A stretch of 64,000 nt of DNA, from assembly GCF_041477585.1 (NCBI RefSeq), contig NZ_JBGNYA010000001.1, positions 2,728,001 to 2,792,000 of the forward strand, read 5' to 3'. Positions 40,879-49,728 of this stretch are shown here, piece by piece. The notes under the pieces were generated by a model that did not search any database, was not told the DNA's origin, and worked only from the letters and a program-made list of their open reading frames with translations. Each line of letters begins with the position of its first letter. Positions within the stretch are counted from its first letter, which is position 1. A program made the translations under genes and the position numbers. Source of the DNA: Halobellus sp. MBLA0158 (GTDB taxonomy: Archaea; Halobacteriota; Halobacteria; Halobacteriales; Haloferacaceae).

Positions 40879-43113
40879 TCAGTCCTCGGTCGTGAACTGC
40901 CGCTCGTAGCCGAAGGGCTCGTACTCGCGGCCGCCGCCGTCGAAGAACTTGTTGAAGAACTCGACGTACTCGAGACGCACCGCCTGCAGGCCAGCGCTCG
41001 TGACGCCGAGCGCCAGGACGAGCAGGTGTCCGAGCACCAGCACGAGGAGCCCGATCAGGATCGTCGCCGCGTCGCCGTGGACGAGGCCGCCGAACATAAT
41101 CTCGGTGACCTCGTGGCCGTGGTACATATCGCCGACGTGGGGCATGTGGCCCAGGCCGAAGTGCCACTCGGCCTCGCCGCCGTGGCCGGTGACGTAGACG
41201 CCGAAGAACAGGAGATTGACCGTGAAGGCCATCCCCGCCTTCGCGAGCAGCACCGCGGCGATCCGGGTGTACGAGAGCACGTTCACGAGCACGTTCAGGA
41301 ACTCGACGACCTCGATCGGCTCGCCGGCCGCGAGCAGGATCAGACCGACGACGAAGACCAGAAGCGGCACCGTAACCGGTCCGACGCCGGGGATGGTGAA
41401 GACCTCCATCGCCGGGAAGCCGTTGAATCCGAGGGGCAGAACGCCCTCACTGGAGAACGTCGTGTAGATGAACTCCGGCGCGACAGAGCGGAGCGCGTCG
41501 CTGAAGACCCACACCCACAGGCCGTTCATCATCAGGAGCCACGAGCCGTTCTCGTAGATCGCGTGTTCGAGGTCGTGGAGTTCGAGGTCCTCGAAGAACC
41601 CGAAGATCCACGCCACGTTCAGGTGAAGGATGCCGACCAGCACGCTCACGACGAGCCAGCCGCGGGCCCAGTCGATGCCGGCGGGCGAGAGGCCCTTCTC
41701 GATCGGGGCGTGGGAGAGGCCGACGACGCCCTCCCAGAAGTACGTCGCGATGACGTGGAGGCCGAACAGCTCGCCGTAGAGGATCCCGAAGACCGCGGTG
41801 AAGATCCCCGCGGCGATCGTCACGCCGCCCATACTCCGGAACGCCGGGCTCTCGAAGTTGCTGTAGAGGTAGTACCCGATTCCGGTGTAGATGAGCCCGT
41901 AGCCGAGGTCCCCGATCATGAAGCCGAAGAACGCCGGGAACGTGAGGAAGAGCACGACCGTCGGGTCGAACTCGTAGTAGCTCGGGCGGTTGACCGCCTG
42001 CACCAGGATCTCGAACGGCTTGACCGGGCCGGGGTTGTCCTGGACGGTCGGCGGCTCGTCGTCGCCCATCACGACCGCGCTGCCGCCGTCGGCGCGGGCG
42101 TCGGCCTCCGCGCCGCCGTCAGCCGCCGCCGCACCGCCGGGGTCGACGTCCTCGCGGACGTGGTCGGTCCCGTCCTTCGAGAACGTCGCGCGTTCGAGCT
42201 CTTCGATCTCGACGCGCTCGCCGACCTCGTCCTTGATGGCGCTCGTGAACTCGGTGTAGCGCTCGCTCGGGATCCAGCCCTCGGCGACGAAGGCGTTCTC
42301 GGTCGTCGCAAAGGAGAGCGGCGCCTCCGTCTTCTGGACGTCGATCGAGAGCTTCTCCTCGGCGGCGAGCAGGAAGCCCGCGGCGTCCATCTTCTCGGCT
42401 TCGAGCTCGTTTTCGACCGTCGAGAGCTTGGATTCGAGCTGCTGTTTCTCGTGTTCGAGCTCCTTTTTGTACTCGCTCGGCGTCCCGTCGGCGTCGGGGA
42501 TCTCATAGGAGTTGAAGTCCGCGCTGACGAGCGCGTCGGTGAGCGCCGACGCGTCGGCGTCCGACGTCGGGTACGCGAAGATCCCCAGCACGCCGTCGCC
42601 CGCGAAGATCTCGTGCGAGCGGATCTCCTCGGCGTCGATGACCGCGCGCTCGATCGCGTCGCGGTCGCCCTCGCCGACGGCGACCTGGAGCGTGTCGTAG
42701 CCCGACAGCAGATCGAGGTCGATCCCGAGGTCGACGAACGGGTCGATCGCGTCGATCCGGTCTTCGACGTCGCGGATGTCCTGTCGGAGCTCCTGGCGCC
42801 GGTCGTCGAGGTCGTTGACGCGGGTCCGGATCTCTTCGAGTTCCTCGTCGAGCGCCTCGTCGGTGACGATCCGGGTCGGGCCGGCGTCCTCCTCGTCGAC
42901 GTCGAGGATGCTCTCCAGCGAGCGCACGGTGACGAGGCGGTCCGAGGACTCCTCGGCGCCCTCGATCGGGCTGCCCGGCTGGAAGCCCTCCCAGGAGCCG
43001 TCGTACTCGGTGACGTGCAGAAGGTTCAGGCCGTGGGCCGTCTCGATGACGTCGTCCATCACGGCCTTCGATCCCGTCACCGAGACCTTGCTCATCTGCT
43101 CAGGTCTGAGCAT
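40879..43113 (-). CDS. atpI: A-type ATP synthase subunit I (membrane, a-subunit)
   Basis: The 744-residue protein has a cytoplasmic N-terminal half with coiled coils (LRQDIRDVEDRIDAI and others) and a C-terminal half with about eight transmembrane spans, including FFGFMIGDLGYGLIYTGIGY, SYTRIAAVLLAKAGMAF and LVLGHLLVLALGVTSAGLQAVRLEYVEFF, typical of subunit a. The conserved Arg that faces the c-ring lies in SYTRIA. An Ala/Gly/Asp-rich linker (about 325-365) between the halves is a local insertion. It overlaps atpH by 14 bp. Confidence 0.94.
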   Translation of the reverse strand: MLRPEQMSKVSVTGSKAVMDDVIETAHGLNLLHVTEYDGSWEGFQPGSPIEGAEESSDRLVTVRSLESILDVDEEDAGPTRIVTDEALDEELEEIRTRVNDLDDRRQELRQDIRDVEDRIDAIDPFVDLGIDLDLLSGYDTLQVAVGEGDRDAIERAVIDAEEIRSHEIFAGDGVLGIFAYPTSDADASALTDALVSADFNSYEIPDADGTPSEYKKELEHEKQQLESKLSTVENELEAEKMDAAGFLLAAEEKLSIDVQKTEAPLSFATTENAFVAEGWIPSERYTEFTSAIKDEVGERVEIEELERATFSKDGTDHVREDVDPGGAAAADGGAEADARADGGSAVVMGDDEPPTVQDNPGPVKPFEILVQAVNRPSYYEFDPTVVLFLTFPAFFGFMIGDLGYGLIYTGIGYYLYSNFESPAFRSMGGVTIAAGIFTAVFGILYGELFGLHVIATYFWEGVVGLSHAPIEKGLSPAGIDWARGWLVVSVLVGILHLNVAWIFGFFEDLELHDLEHAIYENGSWLLMMNGLWVWVFSDALRSVAPEFIYTTFSSEGVLPLGFNGFPAMEVFTIPGVGPVTVPLLVFVVGLILLAAGEPIEVVEFLNVLVNVLSYTRIAAVLLAKAGMAFTVNLLFFGVYVTGHGGEAEWHFGLGHMPHVGDMYHGHEVTEIMFGGLVHGDAATILIGLLVLVLGHLLVLALGVTSAGLQAVRLEYVEFFNKFFDGGGREYEPFGYERQFTTED

Positions 43114-43432
43114 TTACCGCCTCCTCGAACTGACTGATCGCGTACTCGACCGCTTCCTCCTTGTTGTCCTCGGCCGACGCGATCAGTTCCTCTCGCGCTT
43201 CGGTGCCCTCCGCGAGGATCTCCTTTCGCTCTTCTTCGATCTCCTCGCGGGCCTCGGCGAGCCGCTCTTCTTCGTACTCGTCGGCCTCAGCTTCTGCGTC
43301 GGTGCGGATCTCCTCGGCCTCGCGCCGCGCCTCCTCGATGCGCTCGTCGCGGTCGTCCTCCGCCTCCGCAACGATGTCGTCGGCTTCGGACTCGGCCGTT
43401 TTGATCCGTTCGAGAACCTCTGGTCTCGGCAT
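43100..43432 (-). CDS. atpH: A-type ATP synthase subunit H (peripheral stalk)
   Basis: A 110-residue, almost entirely Glu/Ala/Arg-rich coiled coil (EDDRDERIEEARREAEEIRT), the usual form of subunit H, which pairs with E. It is the first gene of the operon. The promoter TATAAGG-like box at 43,464-43,471 lies about 35 nt upstream. Confidence 0.9.
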   Translation of the reverse strand: MPRPEVLERIKTAESEADDIVAEAEDDRDERIEEARREAEEIRTDAEAEADEYEEERLAEAREEIEEERKEILAEGTEAREELIASAEDNKEEAVEYAISQFEEAVNAQT

Positions 43433-43463
43433 ACTCGTATCACCGAAACGTTGCGCAAGCGCC

Positions 43464-43471
43464 GTATAAGG
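43464..43471 (-). promoter_or_regulatory. Main ATP synthase operon promoter
   Basis: On the minus strand CTTATACG lies about 35 nt before the atpH ATG at 43,432, giving a leader of about 8 nt. It is the only good TATA-like box in the 134 bp between atpH and the divergent gene. Confidence 0.6.
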
Positions 43472-43566
43472 TGTTTGCGGAACTCCCTGGAGAGGCGACG
43501 GCGCGACGGCAACGGCGACGTCTGGGATCCGCAGGGTTATGATCGTCCCGTCCCAAACGCCGCCCG

Positions 43567-44190
43567 ATGGGTGTCCTCGAAGACAAGGCCAACGCGCGCC
43601 TGTTCTACAAGTACCTCTCGAAGGTATACGACCGGATCAACCCCTTCATCTGGAACGCGGAGATGCGCGACGAGGCGCTGGAGTGGTTCGGGCTCGAAGC
43701 GGGCGACCGCGTCCTCGACGTCGGCTGCGGGACCGGCTTCGCCACCGAGGGCCTGCTCCGGTACACCGACGACGTCCACGGCCTCGACCAGAGCCGCCAC
43801 CAGATGGAGAAGGCGTTCGAGAAGTTCGGGACCACGGACCGGGTGCGGTTCTACCGCGGCGACGCCGAACGGCTCCCGTTCGCCGACGGCGCGTTCGACG
43901 CCGTCTGGTCGTCGGGATCGATCGAGTACTGGCCGAACCCCGTCGACGCCCTGGCGGAGTTCCGCCGCGTCGTGGAGCCCGGCGGCCGCGTCCTCGTCGT
44001 CGGCCCCGACTACCCGAACAACCGACTGTTCCAGGAGCTCGCGGACGCGATTATGCTGTTCTACGACGAGAGCGAGGCCCAGCGGATGTTCGAGGAGGCC
44101 GGCTTCGTCGACATCGAGCACCACATCCAGCAGGCGTATCCCGGCAGCCCTCGCGCCATCACGACCATCGCGCGAGCGCCCGAGGAGTAA
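43567..44190 (+). CDS. SAM-dependent methyltransferase, probable quinone methyltransferase
   Basis: The 207-residue class I methyltransferase has motif I VLDVGCGTGFATEG, acidic motif II at HGLDQS, motif III RGDAERLPFADGAFD and the later GGRVLVVGPD. The N-terminus LFYKYLSKVYDRINPFIWN is the pattern of menaquinone/MPBQ methyltransferases (MenG/UbiE-like). Haloarchaea use menaquinone and need such an enzyme. It is adjacent to but divergent from the atp operon. The exact substrate is inference. Confidence 0.8.
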   Translation: MGVLEDKANARLFYKYLSKVYDRINPFIWNAEMRDEALEWFGLEAGDRVLDVGCGTGFATEGLLRYTDDVHGLDQSRHQMEKAFEKFGTTDRVRFYRGDAERLPFADGAFDAVWSSGSIEYWPNPVDALAEFRRVVEPGGRVLVVGPDYPNNRLFQELADAIMLFYDESEAQRMFEEAGFVDIEHHIQQAYPGSPRAITTIARAPEE

Positions 44191-44195
44191 TTTTT
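44191..44195 (+). terminator. T-run terminator after the methyltransferase gene
   Basis: TTTTT directly follows the TAA stop codon, the oligo-T form expected of archaeal terminators, in a region otherwise low in T. Confidence 0.55.
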
Positions 44196-44241
44196 CCGCT
44201 CGCTTCCCCCGCATACTTCCGCTCGTATCCCATCGCGCAGG

Positions 44242-44730
44242 TCACACCACCCCGCGGACGCTACCGACGGTCCGTCCCTTGACGGCGACGGTCACCGAAA
44301 CCGTCCGCCCCGGGGCCAGCCCCGGCGCGTTGGTCGACGCCAGTCGGAACGACGCCGACTCCCCCGCCGACCAGACGCCGTCGCCCGCGACGTTGAACGG
44401 GCCGGTCGGCCCCGCGCGGAACCCCCGCGCCGCGAAGAACGGCACCGGCGGCTGGTGGCGGAGTTCCCGCCCGTCGACGGCGACGACAAGGCGGAGGTCC
44501 GCGACCGAAAGCGGCGCGCCGGCCTCGTGGGTAAGCGTGATCGCGTCGCCGTCGAGTCGGAGCGAGAGCGCGATCGGGCCCGGGGCGTCGCCGCCCGCGT
44601 CTGCGGCGAGATCGACGCCGGCCCCGGCCGCGACGGCGTCCGCACCGGCGGCGACGACGCTGCCGAGGCCGACGCCGACCAGGAGCAAGAGCACGACACC
44701 GACCGCGGGGGCTGAAGCGCGGGCTGTCAC
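44242..44730 (-). CDS. Archaeal type IV pilin-like protein (162 aa)
   Basis: GTG 44,730 gives MTARASAPAVGVVLLLLVGVGLGSVVAAG, a short charged start followed directly by a hydrophobic helix with the AxAVGVVL context of haloarchaeal pilin signal segments cleaved by PibD. The remainder is a beta-rich domain (PGPIALSLRLDGDAITLTHEAG), as in the archaeal pilin DUF1628-type family. No ATG is available in frame near the signal, so a GTG start is proposed. It is convergent with the methyltransferase gene. Confidence 0.7.
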   Translation of the reverse strand: MTARASAPAVGVVLLLLVGVGLGSVVAAGADAVAAGAGVDLAADAGGDAPGPIALSLRLDGDAITLTHEAGAPLSVADLRLVVAVDGRELRHQPPVPFFAARGFRAGPTGPFNVAGDGVWSAGESASFRLASTNAPGLAPGRTVSVTVAVKGRTVGSVRGVV

Positions 44731-44777
44731 GGGGCGTCTGGGCTCGCGATCGGTACTAAAGTCTCGGGCGGGCTCGG

Positions 44778-46178
44778 CTACGCGGACGCGTCCGGGGTCG
44801 GCGTCGCCGTGCCGCTCCCGCCGCTGTCGTTGATCGCGCCGTAGACGAACGGCGTCGACGTCGGCTCGACCGAGAGGAGCACGACGGAGCTCCCGTCGAT
44901 GGCCGTCACCTGGTAGGTACCGGCGGGCGCCATCGTCCACAGCGAGCCGTCGGAGCCGGTCCGGCCGACGACCGAACTCCGGCCGCCCGCGGGCCCGACG
45001 GTGATCTGGGCGTCGACTGGCTCGCCGGACGTCGTGCTGTTGAGTTGGAGCCGCACGGGGCCGCCGGGGTAGGTGCGGTGTGCCGTCAGATTCAGCGCGT
45101 CCTTTTCGGCCGACACGGGCGCCCGCGTGGTCATCTGATCCAGGGGGCGGTACTGGTACTCCTTGAACACGCGCTTGCTCCCGCTGTCGACGTAGGTCAC
45201 GAGGCGACCGCGCTCGTGTTCGATCGTCACGCGCGTGCTGTCGCTGTCGGGGTTGCCGAGCACGTCGTCGCGCAGGCGGAGTTCCGCCACCGTCGGGTAG
45301 GCCTGCTCTGTGGCGTTCACCGCCTCGACGAGCGAGAAGGACTCGGAGCCGCCGGTGCGGAGCGGTCCCCGGTACGCTTCACGCACGTACGTCCCGTCGC
45401 GGATGACGCCGAGGACGACGCTGTCGTCCCCCGACTGGACGAAGAAGCGCGAGGACGCGGCCTCGCCGCGGAGCACGGCGGCCGCGTAGCCGCGGACCGG
45501 TCCGGTCAGCGTGTTCAGTTCGAGCTCGATGTTGCCGAAGCGCGAGGCCGAGATCGTGAAGCCGGACGCCTCCCGAGCGAACGACTGGAGCCGCGCCCGG
45601 CGATCTTCGAGCTCGCGGGCCTCGGCGTCGATCAGCGCGAGCTCGTACAGGAGTCGCCGCGGCGAGAGGTCCCCCCGGCTGTACGCCGCGACGACTTGTC
45701 GCTGCCGCGCGCGGAGCGAGACCACGCGCTGTTCGACCGCGCTGACCTCCTGGAGCAGGTACTGCTGGCGCGTGGCGTCGGTCTCGGCCGCCTCGATCCG
45801 GGCGAGCACGGTCGTCGTCTCCAGCCGCGCGTCGGTCGTGGCCGAGGTGAACGCGAGCCCGCTGCCGAGTTCGACGTACTCGGTTTCGAGGGTGCTCCGG
45901 GCCGACGATGCCGCGGGGATGCCGAGGACATTGATCACCCGGCGCTGGGCCGCCTCGGCCTCGGCGTCGTCCAACTGGGCGGTGCCGGCGAAGTCCGCCC
46001 CGGTCGAGGCGGTCGCAGTGGCCGTACCGGCCTCCGGCGTGGGAGAGGCGATTTGGGCTCTCGGCGTCGACGACTGATCGACAGCCGGGGCTCCGTCGGC
46101 CGCCGAGAGGGCTGGCGCGCCCCCGGCCACGGCCGAGAGCGCGAGGAGGAAAGCGAGGGCGAGCGGGACGGCACGCAT
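44778..46178 (-). CDS. Secreted coiled-coil protein (466 aa), partner of a membrane regulator
   Basis: The protein has a Sec signal (MRAVPLALAFLLALSAVAGG), an Ala/Thr/Ser-rich linker and a helical hairpin (about 150-220, LRARQRQVVAAYSRGDLSPRR and onward). It continues into a beta-rich half (about 210-440) with TIEHERGRLVTYVDSG and a final Ig-like unit (PVDAQITVGPAGGRSSVVGR). No lipobox and no C-terminal anchor were seen. The hairpin aligns with that of the protein at 19,667 (shared LRxR...AA...G..S..R pattern). The divergent neighbour at 46,328 is a membrane winged-helix regulator. The two loci thus repeat the same pairing. Confidence 0.75.
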   Translation of the reverse strand: MRAVPLALAFLLALSAVAGGAPALSAADGAPAVDQSSTPRAQIASPTPEAGTATATASTGADFAGTAQLDDAEAEAAQRRVINVLGIPAASSARSTLETEYVELGSGLAFTSATTDARLETTTVLARIEAAETDATRQQYLLQEVSAVEQRVVSLRARQRQVVAAYSRGDLSPRRLLYELALIDAEARELEDRRARLQSFAREASGFTISASRFGNIELELNTLTGPVRGYAAAVLRGEAASSRFFVQSGDDSVVLGVIRDGTYVREAYRGPLRTGGSESFSLVEAVNATEQAYPTVAELRLRDDVLGNPDSDSTRVTIEHERGRLVTYVDSGSKRVFKEYQYRPLDQMTTRAPVSAEKDALNLTAHRTYPGGPVRLQLNSTTSGEPVDAQITVGPAGGRSSVVGRTGSDGSLWTMAPAGTYQVTAIDGSSVVLLSVEPTSTPFVYGAINDSGGSGTATPTPDASA

Positions 46179-46327
46179 ACCCGGACCTTCACCGTCCGAT
46201 AGTAAAAAACGACGTCATACGGTCGGCCGGGCGGGCGGCGCCGACAGCGGGACGCCGTCGACGGCTGCGGCCCTCGCGAGTGGCGTGATGGAAAGCGTTT
46301 TGAGCGTTCCACGTGGACTCCCTGCAA

Positions 46328-47512
46328 ATGCGGACACCCGCGCTGTGGTTCGCCCTCCTCCTCGTCTTCGCCGCCGTCGCTCCGGCCCCGGCGCTCGCCG
46401 CCACCGACGACCCGTCGGCGTCGGCCGCCCGGCCGCAGGTGACCGACGGCGACGGCGCCGTCCCCCGGACGAGCGTGGACATCGCGCTCCGCCCGGACCG
46501 AAGCGCGTACTGGCGGATCGAAGTCCGGTACGACCTCGAAACCGAAAACGAGACTCAGGGGTTCCGGGAGATCGCCTCGCGCTACGAGTCGGGGACGGCC
46601 GACGTGGGCCCGAGCGCCGTCCTCTTCCGATCGCTCAGCCAGCGGGCGAGCGAGGCGACCGGGCGGGAGATGGCGATCGAGAACGTCACCTACCACAGTT
46701 CGCTCGACGCCGAGGCGGGCCGCGGGACGCTCGCGCTGACGTTCGAGTGGACGAACTTCCTCCGGCAGGGCGACAACGAGACGCTCGTCCTCGACGACGC
46801 CTTCCTGCTCCCGACCGCCGAGGCCGACGACCAGCGGACCTGGCTTTCGATCTTCGATCAGAACCAGGAGATCCGGATCAGTCCGCCCGAGGGATACACC
46901 GTCTCGAGTACGAGCATCGCCGTCCAGCAGCGCGAGAGCGCCGTCGTCCTCACCCAGCCCTCCGACTTCGAAGACGAGGGGCAGCTCCGGATCACATACA
47001 GCGCGATCGGCCCCGCCGGCCGGCTGCCGCTCGGACTCATCGCGGGCGCGCTCGTCGCCGTCGCGCTCGTCGCCGGCGCGTGGGCGTTCCGCAGCGGCGG
47101 ACGGGTGCCGCTCCTCGGGTCGCTGTTCGGAGCCGCAGACGAGCACGAGGAGTCGGTCGCGGTCGATCCCGACGGACCCGTCACCGAGGGGACGCACGTC
47201 GACGAACACGCCGAGAGGGTCGAAAGCGAGGATGACGCCGACGGCGATGGAGACGGCGACGAAGCCGGCGTCGATCTCTCGCTGCTCTCCGACGAGGAGC
47301 GCGTCGAGCGCCTGTTGGAGCAGAACGGCGGGCGGATGAAGCAGGCCACGATCGTCGACGAGACCGGCTGGTCGGACGCGAAGGTCTCGCAGTTGCTGTC
47401 GACGATGGCCGACGAGGGGCGAGTCGACAAGCTCCGACTCGGCCGCGAGAACCTGATCTCGCTTCCGGACGACGAGGCGGGCGCCGACGACGGCGCGGAC
47501 GAAAGTCAGTGA
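46328..47512 (+). CDS. Membrane-anchored winged-helix regulator with extracellular domain (394 aa)
   Basis: ATG 46,328 gives a signal peptide (MRTPALWFALLLVFAAVAPA), an extracellular domain with ATGREMAIENV and TFEWTNF, one transmembrane helix (LPLGLIAGALVAVALVAGAW), an acidic linker and a winged helix (LLSDEERVERLLEQNGGRMK, DAKVSQLLSTMADEGRVDKLRLGREN). It is a clear paralogue of the protein at 20,970. It should carry an outside signal straight to DNA. A longer start at GTG 46,313 is less likely, because TTTTGAG at about 46,296-46,302 lies 26-32 nt before ATG 46,328. Confidence 0.85.
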   Translation: MRTPALWFALLLVFAAVAPAPALAATDDPSASAARPQVTDGDGAVPRTSVDIALRPDRSAYWRIEVRYDLETENETQGFREIASRYESGTADVGPSAVLFRSLSQRASEATGREMAIENVTYHSSLDAEAGRGTLALTFEWTNFLRQGDNETLVLDDAFLLPTAEADDQRTWLSIFDQNQEIRISPPEGYTVSSTSIAVQQRESAVVLTQPSDFEDEGQLRITYSAIGPAGRLPLGLIAGALVAVALVAGAWAFRSGGRVPLLGSLFGAADEHEESVAVDPDGPVTEGTHVDEHAERVESEDDADGDGDGDEAGVDLSLLSDEERVERLLEQNGGRMKQATIVDETGWSDAKVSQLLSTMADEGRVDKLRLGRENLISLPDDEAGADDGADESQ

Positions 47513-47602
47513 GGTAGGTCGGGACGGAACGGGGCGGGACGGTCCGCGATCGGCTTTTCGCTTCCGGAACCTCTTTTGCCGCGCCATCCTCAGCGACGGG
47601 TA

Positions 47603-48445
47603 ATGGAGTACCTGGAGCGTCGGGTGTCGATGGTCGAAGAGCGCCTCGAGGAGGTCGTCGAGGCGGTCGACCCCCCGGAGCTGTCCGACGAGGTCGCACA
47701 CGTCGCGCTGGCGGGCGGCAAGCGCGTCCGCCCCGCCGTGACGGTACTCACGTGCGAGGCCTGCGGCGGCGACCCCGCGGACGCGGTCGACTTCGCGGTC
47801 GCGGTCGAGTTGGTCCACAACGCGTCGCTCGTCATCGACGACATCATCGACCGCTCGGACGTCCGCCGGGGGACGGCGAGCGCGTGGGCGGAGTACGGGT
47901 ACGGCCCGGCGATCATCGCCTCAGACGGCCTCCTCGGCGAGGCCTTCGCGCTGCTCTCGGCGAACGACCACGCGACTCAGATCGTCGCCGAGGCGATGGT
48001 CGAGCTGGGCGAGGGCGAGGCCACCGAACTCGTCGCGCGGCCGACGAATGAGCACGAGTATATGGAGCTCGCGCGCCGGAAGACGGGCGCGCTGTTCCGC
48101 GCGGCGGCCGAGCTCGGCGCCGTCGCCGGCGACGCCGATCCCTTCACCGTCGAGGCGTTCGGGGAGTACGCCGAGCGGGTCGGCGTCGCGTTCCAGATCC
48201 GCGACGACGTGCTCGACGCGACGGCCGACGCAGAGGAACTGGGCAAGCCGACGGGCCAGGACGCCGAGATGGACCGGCCGTCGCTGGTGCAGGTCACGAA
48301 GCTCTCCGCCGAGGAGGCGAACGAGCGGGCCCACGACCAGTCCGAGCAGGCGCTCGACGCGCTGGAGGCCTCGAACGTCGGCGACAGCGAACCGCTCGGC
48401 TACCTCCAGGACCTGGCCGAGTTCGTCGTCGTCCGCGAGCGGTAA
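47603..48445 (+). CDS. idsA: Isoprenyl diphosphate (GGPP/FPP) synthase
   Basis: The 280-residue protein contains HVALAGGKRVRP, the first Asp-rich motif DDIIDRSDVRRG and the second QIRDDVLDATADAEELGK, the FARM and SARM that bind Mg and the diphosphates. It builds the C20 or C25 chains for archaeal lipids and for carotenoids, so it also feeds the retinal pathway encoded at 30,422-32,337. Residues just before the FARM (VHNASLVIDDI) are small, consistent with a C20 or longer product. Confidence 0.92.
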   Translation: MEYLERRVSMVEERLEEVVEAVDPPELSDEVAHVALAGGKRVRPAVTVLTCEACGGDPADAVDFAVAVELVHNASLVIDDIIDRSDVRRGTASAWAEYGYGPAIIASDGLLGEAFALLSANDHATQIVAEAMVELGEGEATELVARPTNEHEYMELARRKTGALFRAAAELGAVAGDADPFTVEAFGEYAERVGVAFQIRDDVLDATADAEELGKPTGQDAEMDRPSLVQVTKLSAEEANERAHDQSEQALDALEASNVGDSEPLGYLQDLAEFVVVRER

Positions 48446-48499
48446 GCGGACCGGAATCGACAGCCGGCGACGCCGAGGACGCGTCGTCGATCTCAGAAG

Positions 48500-49627
48500 C
48501 TACCCCTTCGTCGCGTCCGCGGCCGTCGGGAACCGCGACTCCGCGATCGCGAACGCGAGCGTGCTGAACACGCCCAGCAGCGTCCCGACCGTGAGCCCGA
48601 TCGCCAGCTGCGTCATCGTGAACGACTGCACCCCCGCGGCGTCCGGCGGGAGGAAGAAGCCCGAGACGACGTAGAGCACGACCGCGATGGCGACGACGTA
48701 GAAGGGCGCGTTCAGGTAGCGCCACTTGAACCGGTCCGAGAGGTACTCGTCGGTCACCTGCCCCAGGCTGGAGGTGACGCCCGCGGCCGCGAACCACTGG
48801 ACCGCGCCGTGGACGAGCGCCGCGAGCACGATCGGCGGCGTCGGGTCGGCGACGGTCGCGCGCACGGTCTCGAAGAGCGCGTAGCCGCGGAAGCCGCCGA
48901 CGACGAGCAAGGCCGCGGCGGCGACGTAGGTGATGAGCGTGACCCGGCCCTCGTAGAGGACTTCCCGGATCCGGTTTGCGGTGTCGTCGACGGCGTCCTC
49001 CAGGCCGAGCCCACGGAAGAGGGTGTACAGACCCAAGAGCGCCGAGATGACGCCGAGGACGACCGCGCCGGGGACGTCGAAGAGGCTCGCGATCGTGACG
49101 AACGGGTAGATGAGAAGCAGGATCCCGAGCGGGACCAGAATCGTCCCGCGGGTCTCCGGGTCGGCGAGGACCTGCTTCATCGTGTAGTACATCGACTCCA
49201 GATCCTGCGCCTGGCGGACGACGACGCGGCGCACGCTGTCGATGGGGACCCGCGAGCGGACGATCGGCAGCACCGACTCGTCCTGGGCGCCGTCTGTGAT
49301 GACGATGGCGCTCACGTTCTCGCCGGTCGACAGGCCCGCGAGCACGCGGTCGATCTCCTCGCCGATCGCGCGGTTGGCCTTTACGTCGCCGCCCTGGGTC
49401 CCCGTGACCGCCGCGACCGTGACCTCCTCGTCGACGTCGGGGTCCTCGTCGAGGTCGTCGTACTCGTGGATCCCCTGAAAGAGGACGTTGACGTCGGAGT
49501 CCTCCGGGTCCGCGGTCGCGAGGGCGACGGCGGCCGACTCGACGGCCTCGCGGCTGACGACGGGGGTGTCGAGCCCCGTCTTCCGGCCGAGGTCGTCGTC
49601 GAGGTCGACACAGAGGACCAGCAGCAT
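48500..49627 (-). CDS. DUF373 family membrane protein (375 aa)
   Basis: Starting at ATG 49,627 (MLLVLCVDLDDDLGRKTGLD) the first 170 residues form a soluble domain with VNVLFQGIHEYDDL and SAIVITDGAQDESVLPIV, followed by seven or so transmembrane spans, the layout of DUF373. The start is set by a TATA tract (AGATATAC, about 49,649-49,656) centred near -26. Two further upstream in-frame ATGs would lie too close to or before it. Function of the family is unknown. Confidence 0.88.
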   Translation of the reverse strand: MLLVLCVDLDDDLGRKTGLDTPVVSREAVESAAVALATADPEDSDVNVLFQGIHEYDDLDEDPDVDEEVTVAAVTGTQGGDVKANRAIGEEIDRVLAGLSTGENVSAIVITDGAQDESVLPIVRSRVPIDSVRRVVVRQAQDLESMYYTMKQVLADPETRGTILVPLGILLLIYPFVTIASLFDVPGAVVLGVISALLGLYTLFRGLGLEDAVDDTANRIREVLYEGRVTLITYVAAAALLVVGGFRGYALFETVRATVADPTPPIVLAALVHGAVQWFAAAGVTSSLGQVTDEYLSDRFKWRYLNAPFYVVAIAVVLYVVSGFFLPPDAAGVQSFTMTQLAIGLTVGTLLGVFSTLAFAIAESRFPTAADATKG

Positions 49628-49728
49628 CCATCGAGCATACGCCATCGGAGTATATCTGTTTTCGGGACCGGCGGCTCCGCGTTCCACATAGCACGACTTT
49701 TGAGGCTCCGACAGGTACCGTAAGTCGA

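Noticed and set aside
40648-43137. An 829-codon open frame opposite atpI
   Set aside because: Shadow of atpI, with no recognisable protein features. It also lacks a promoter.
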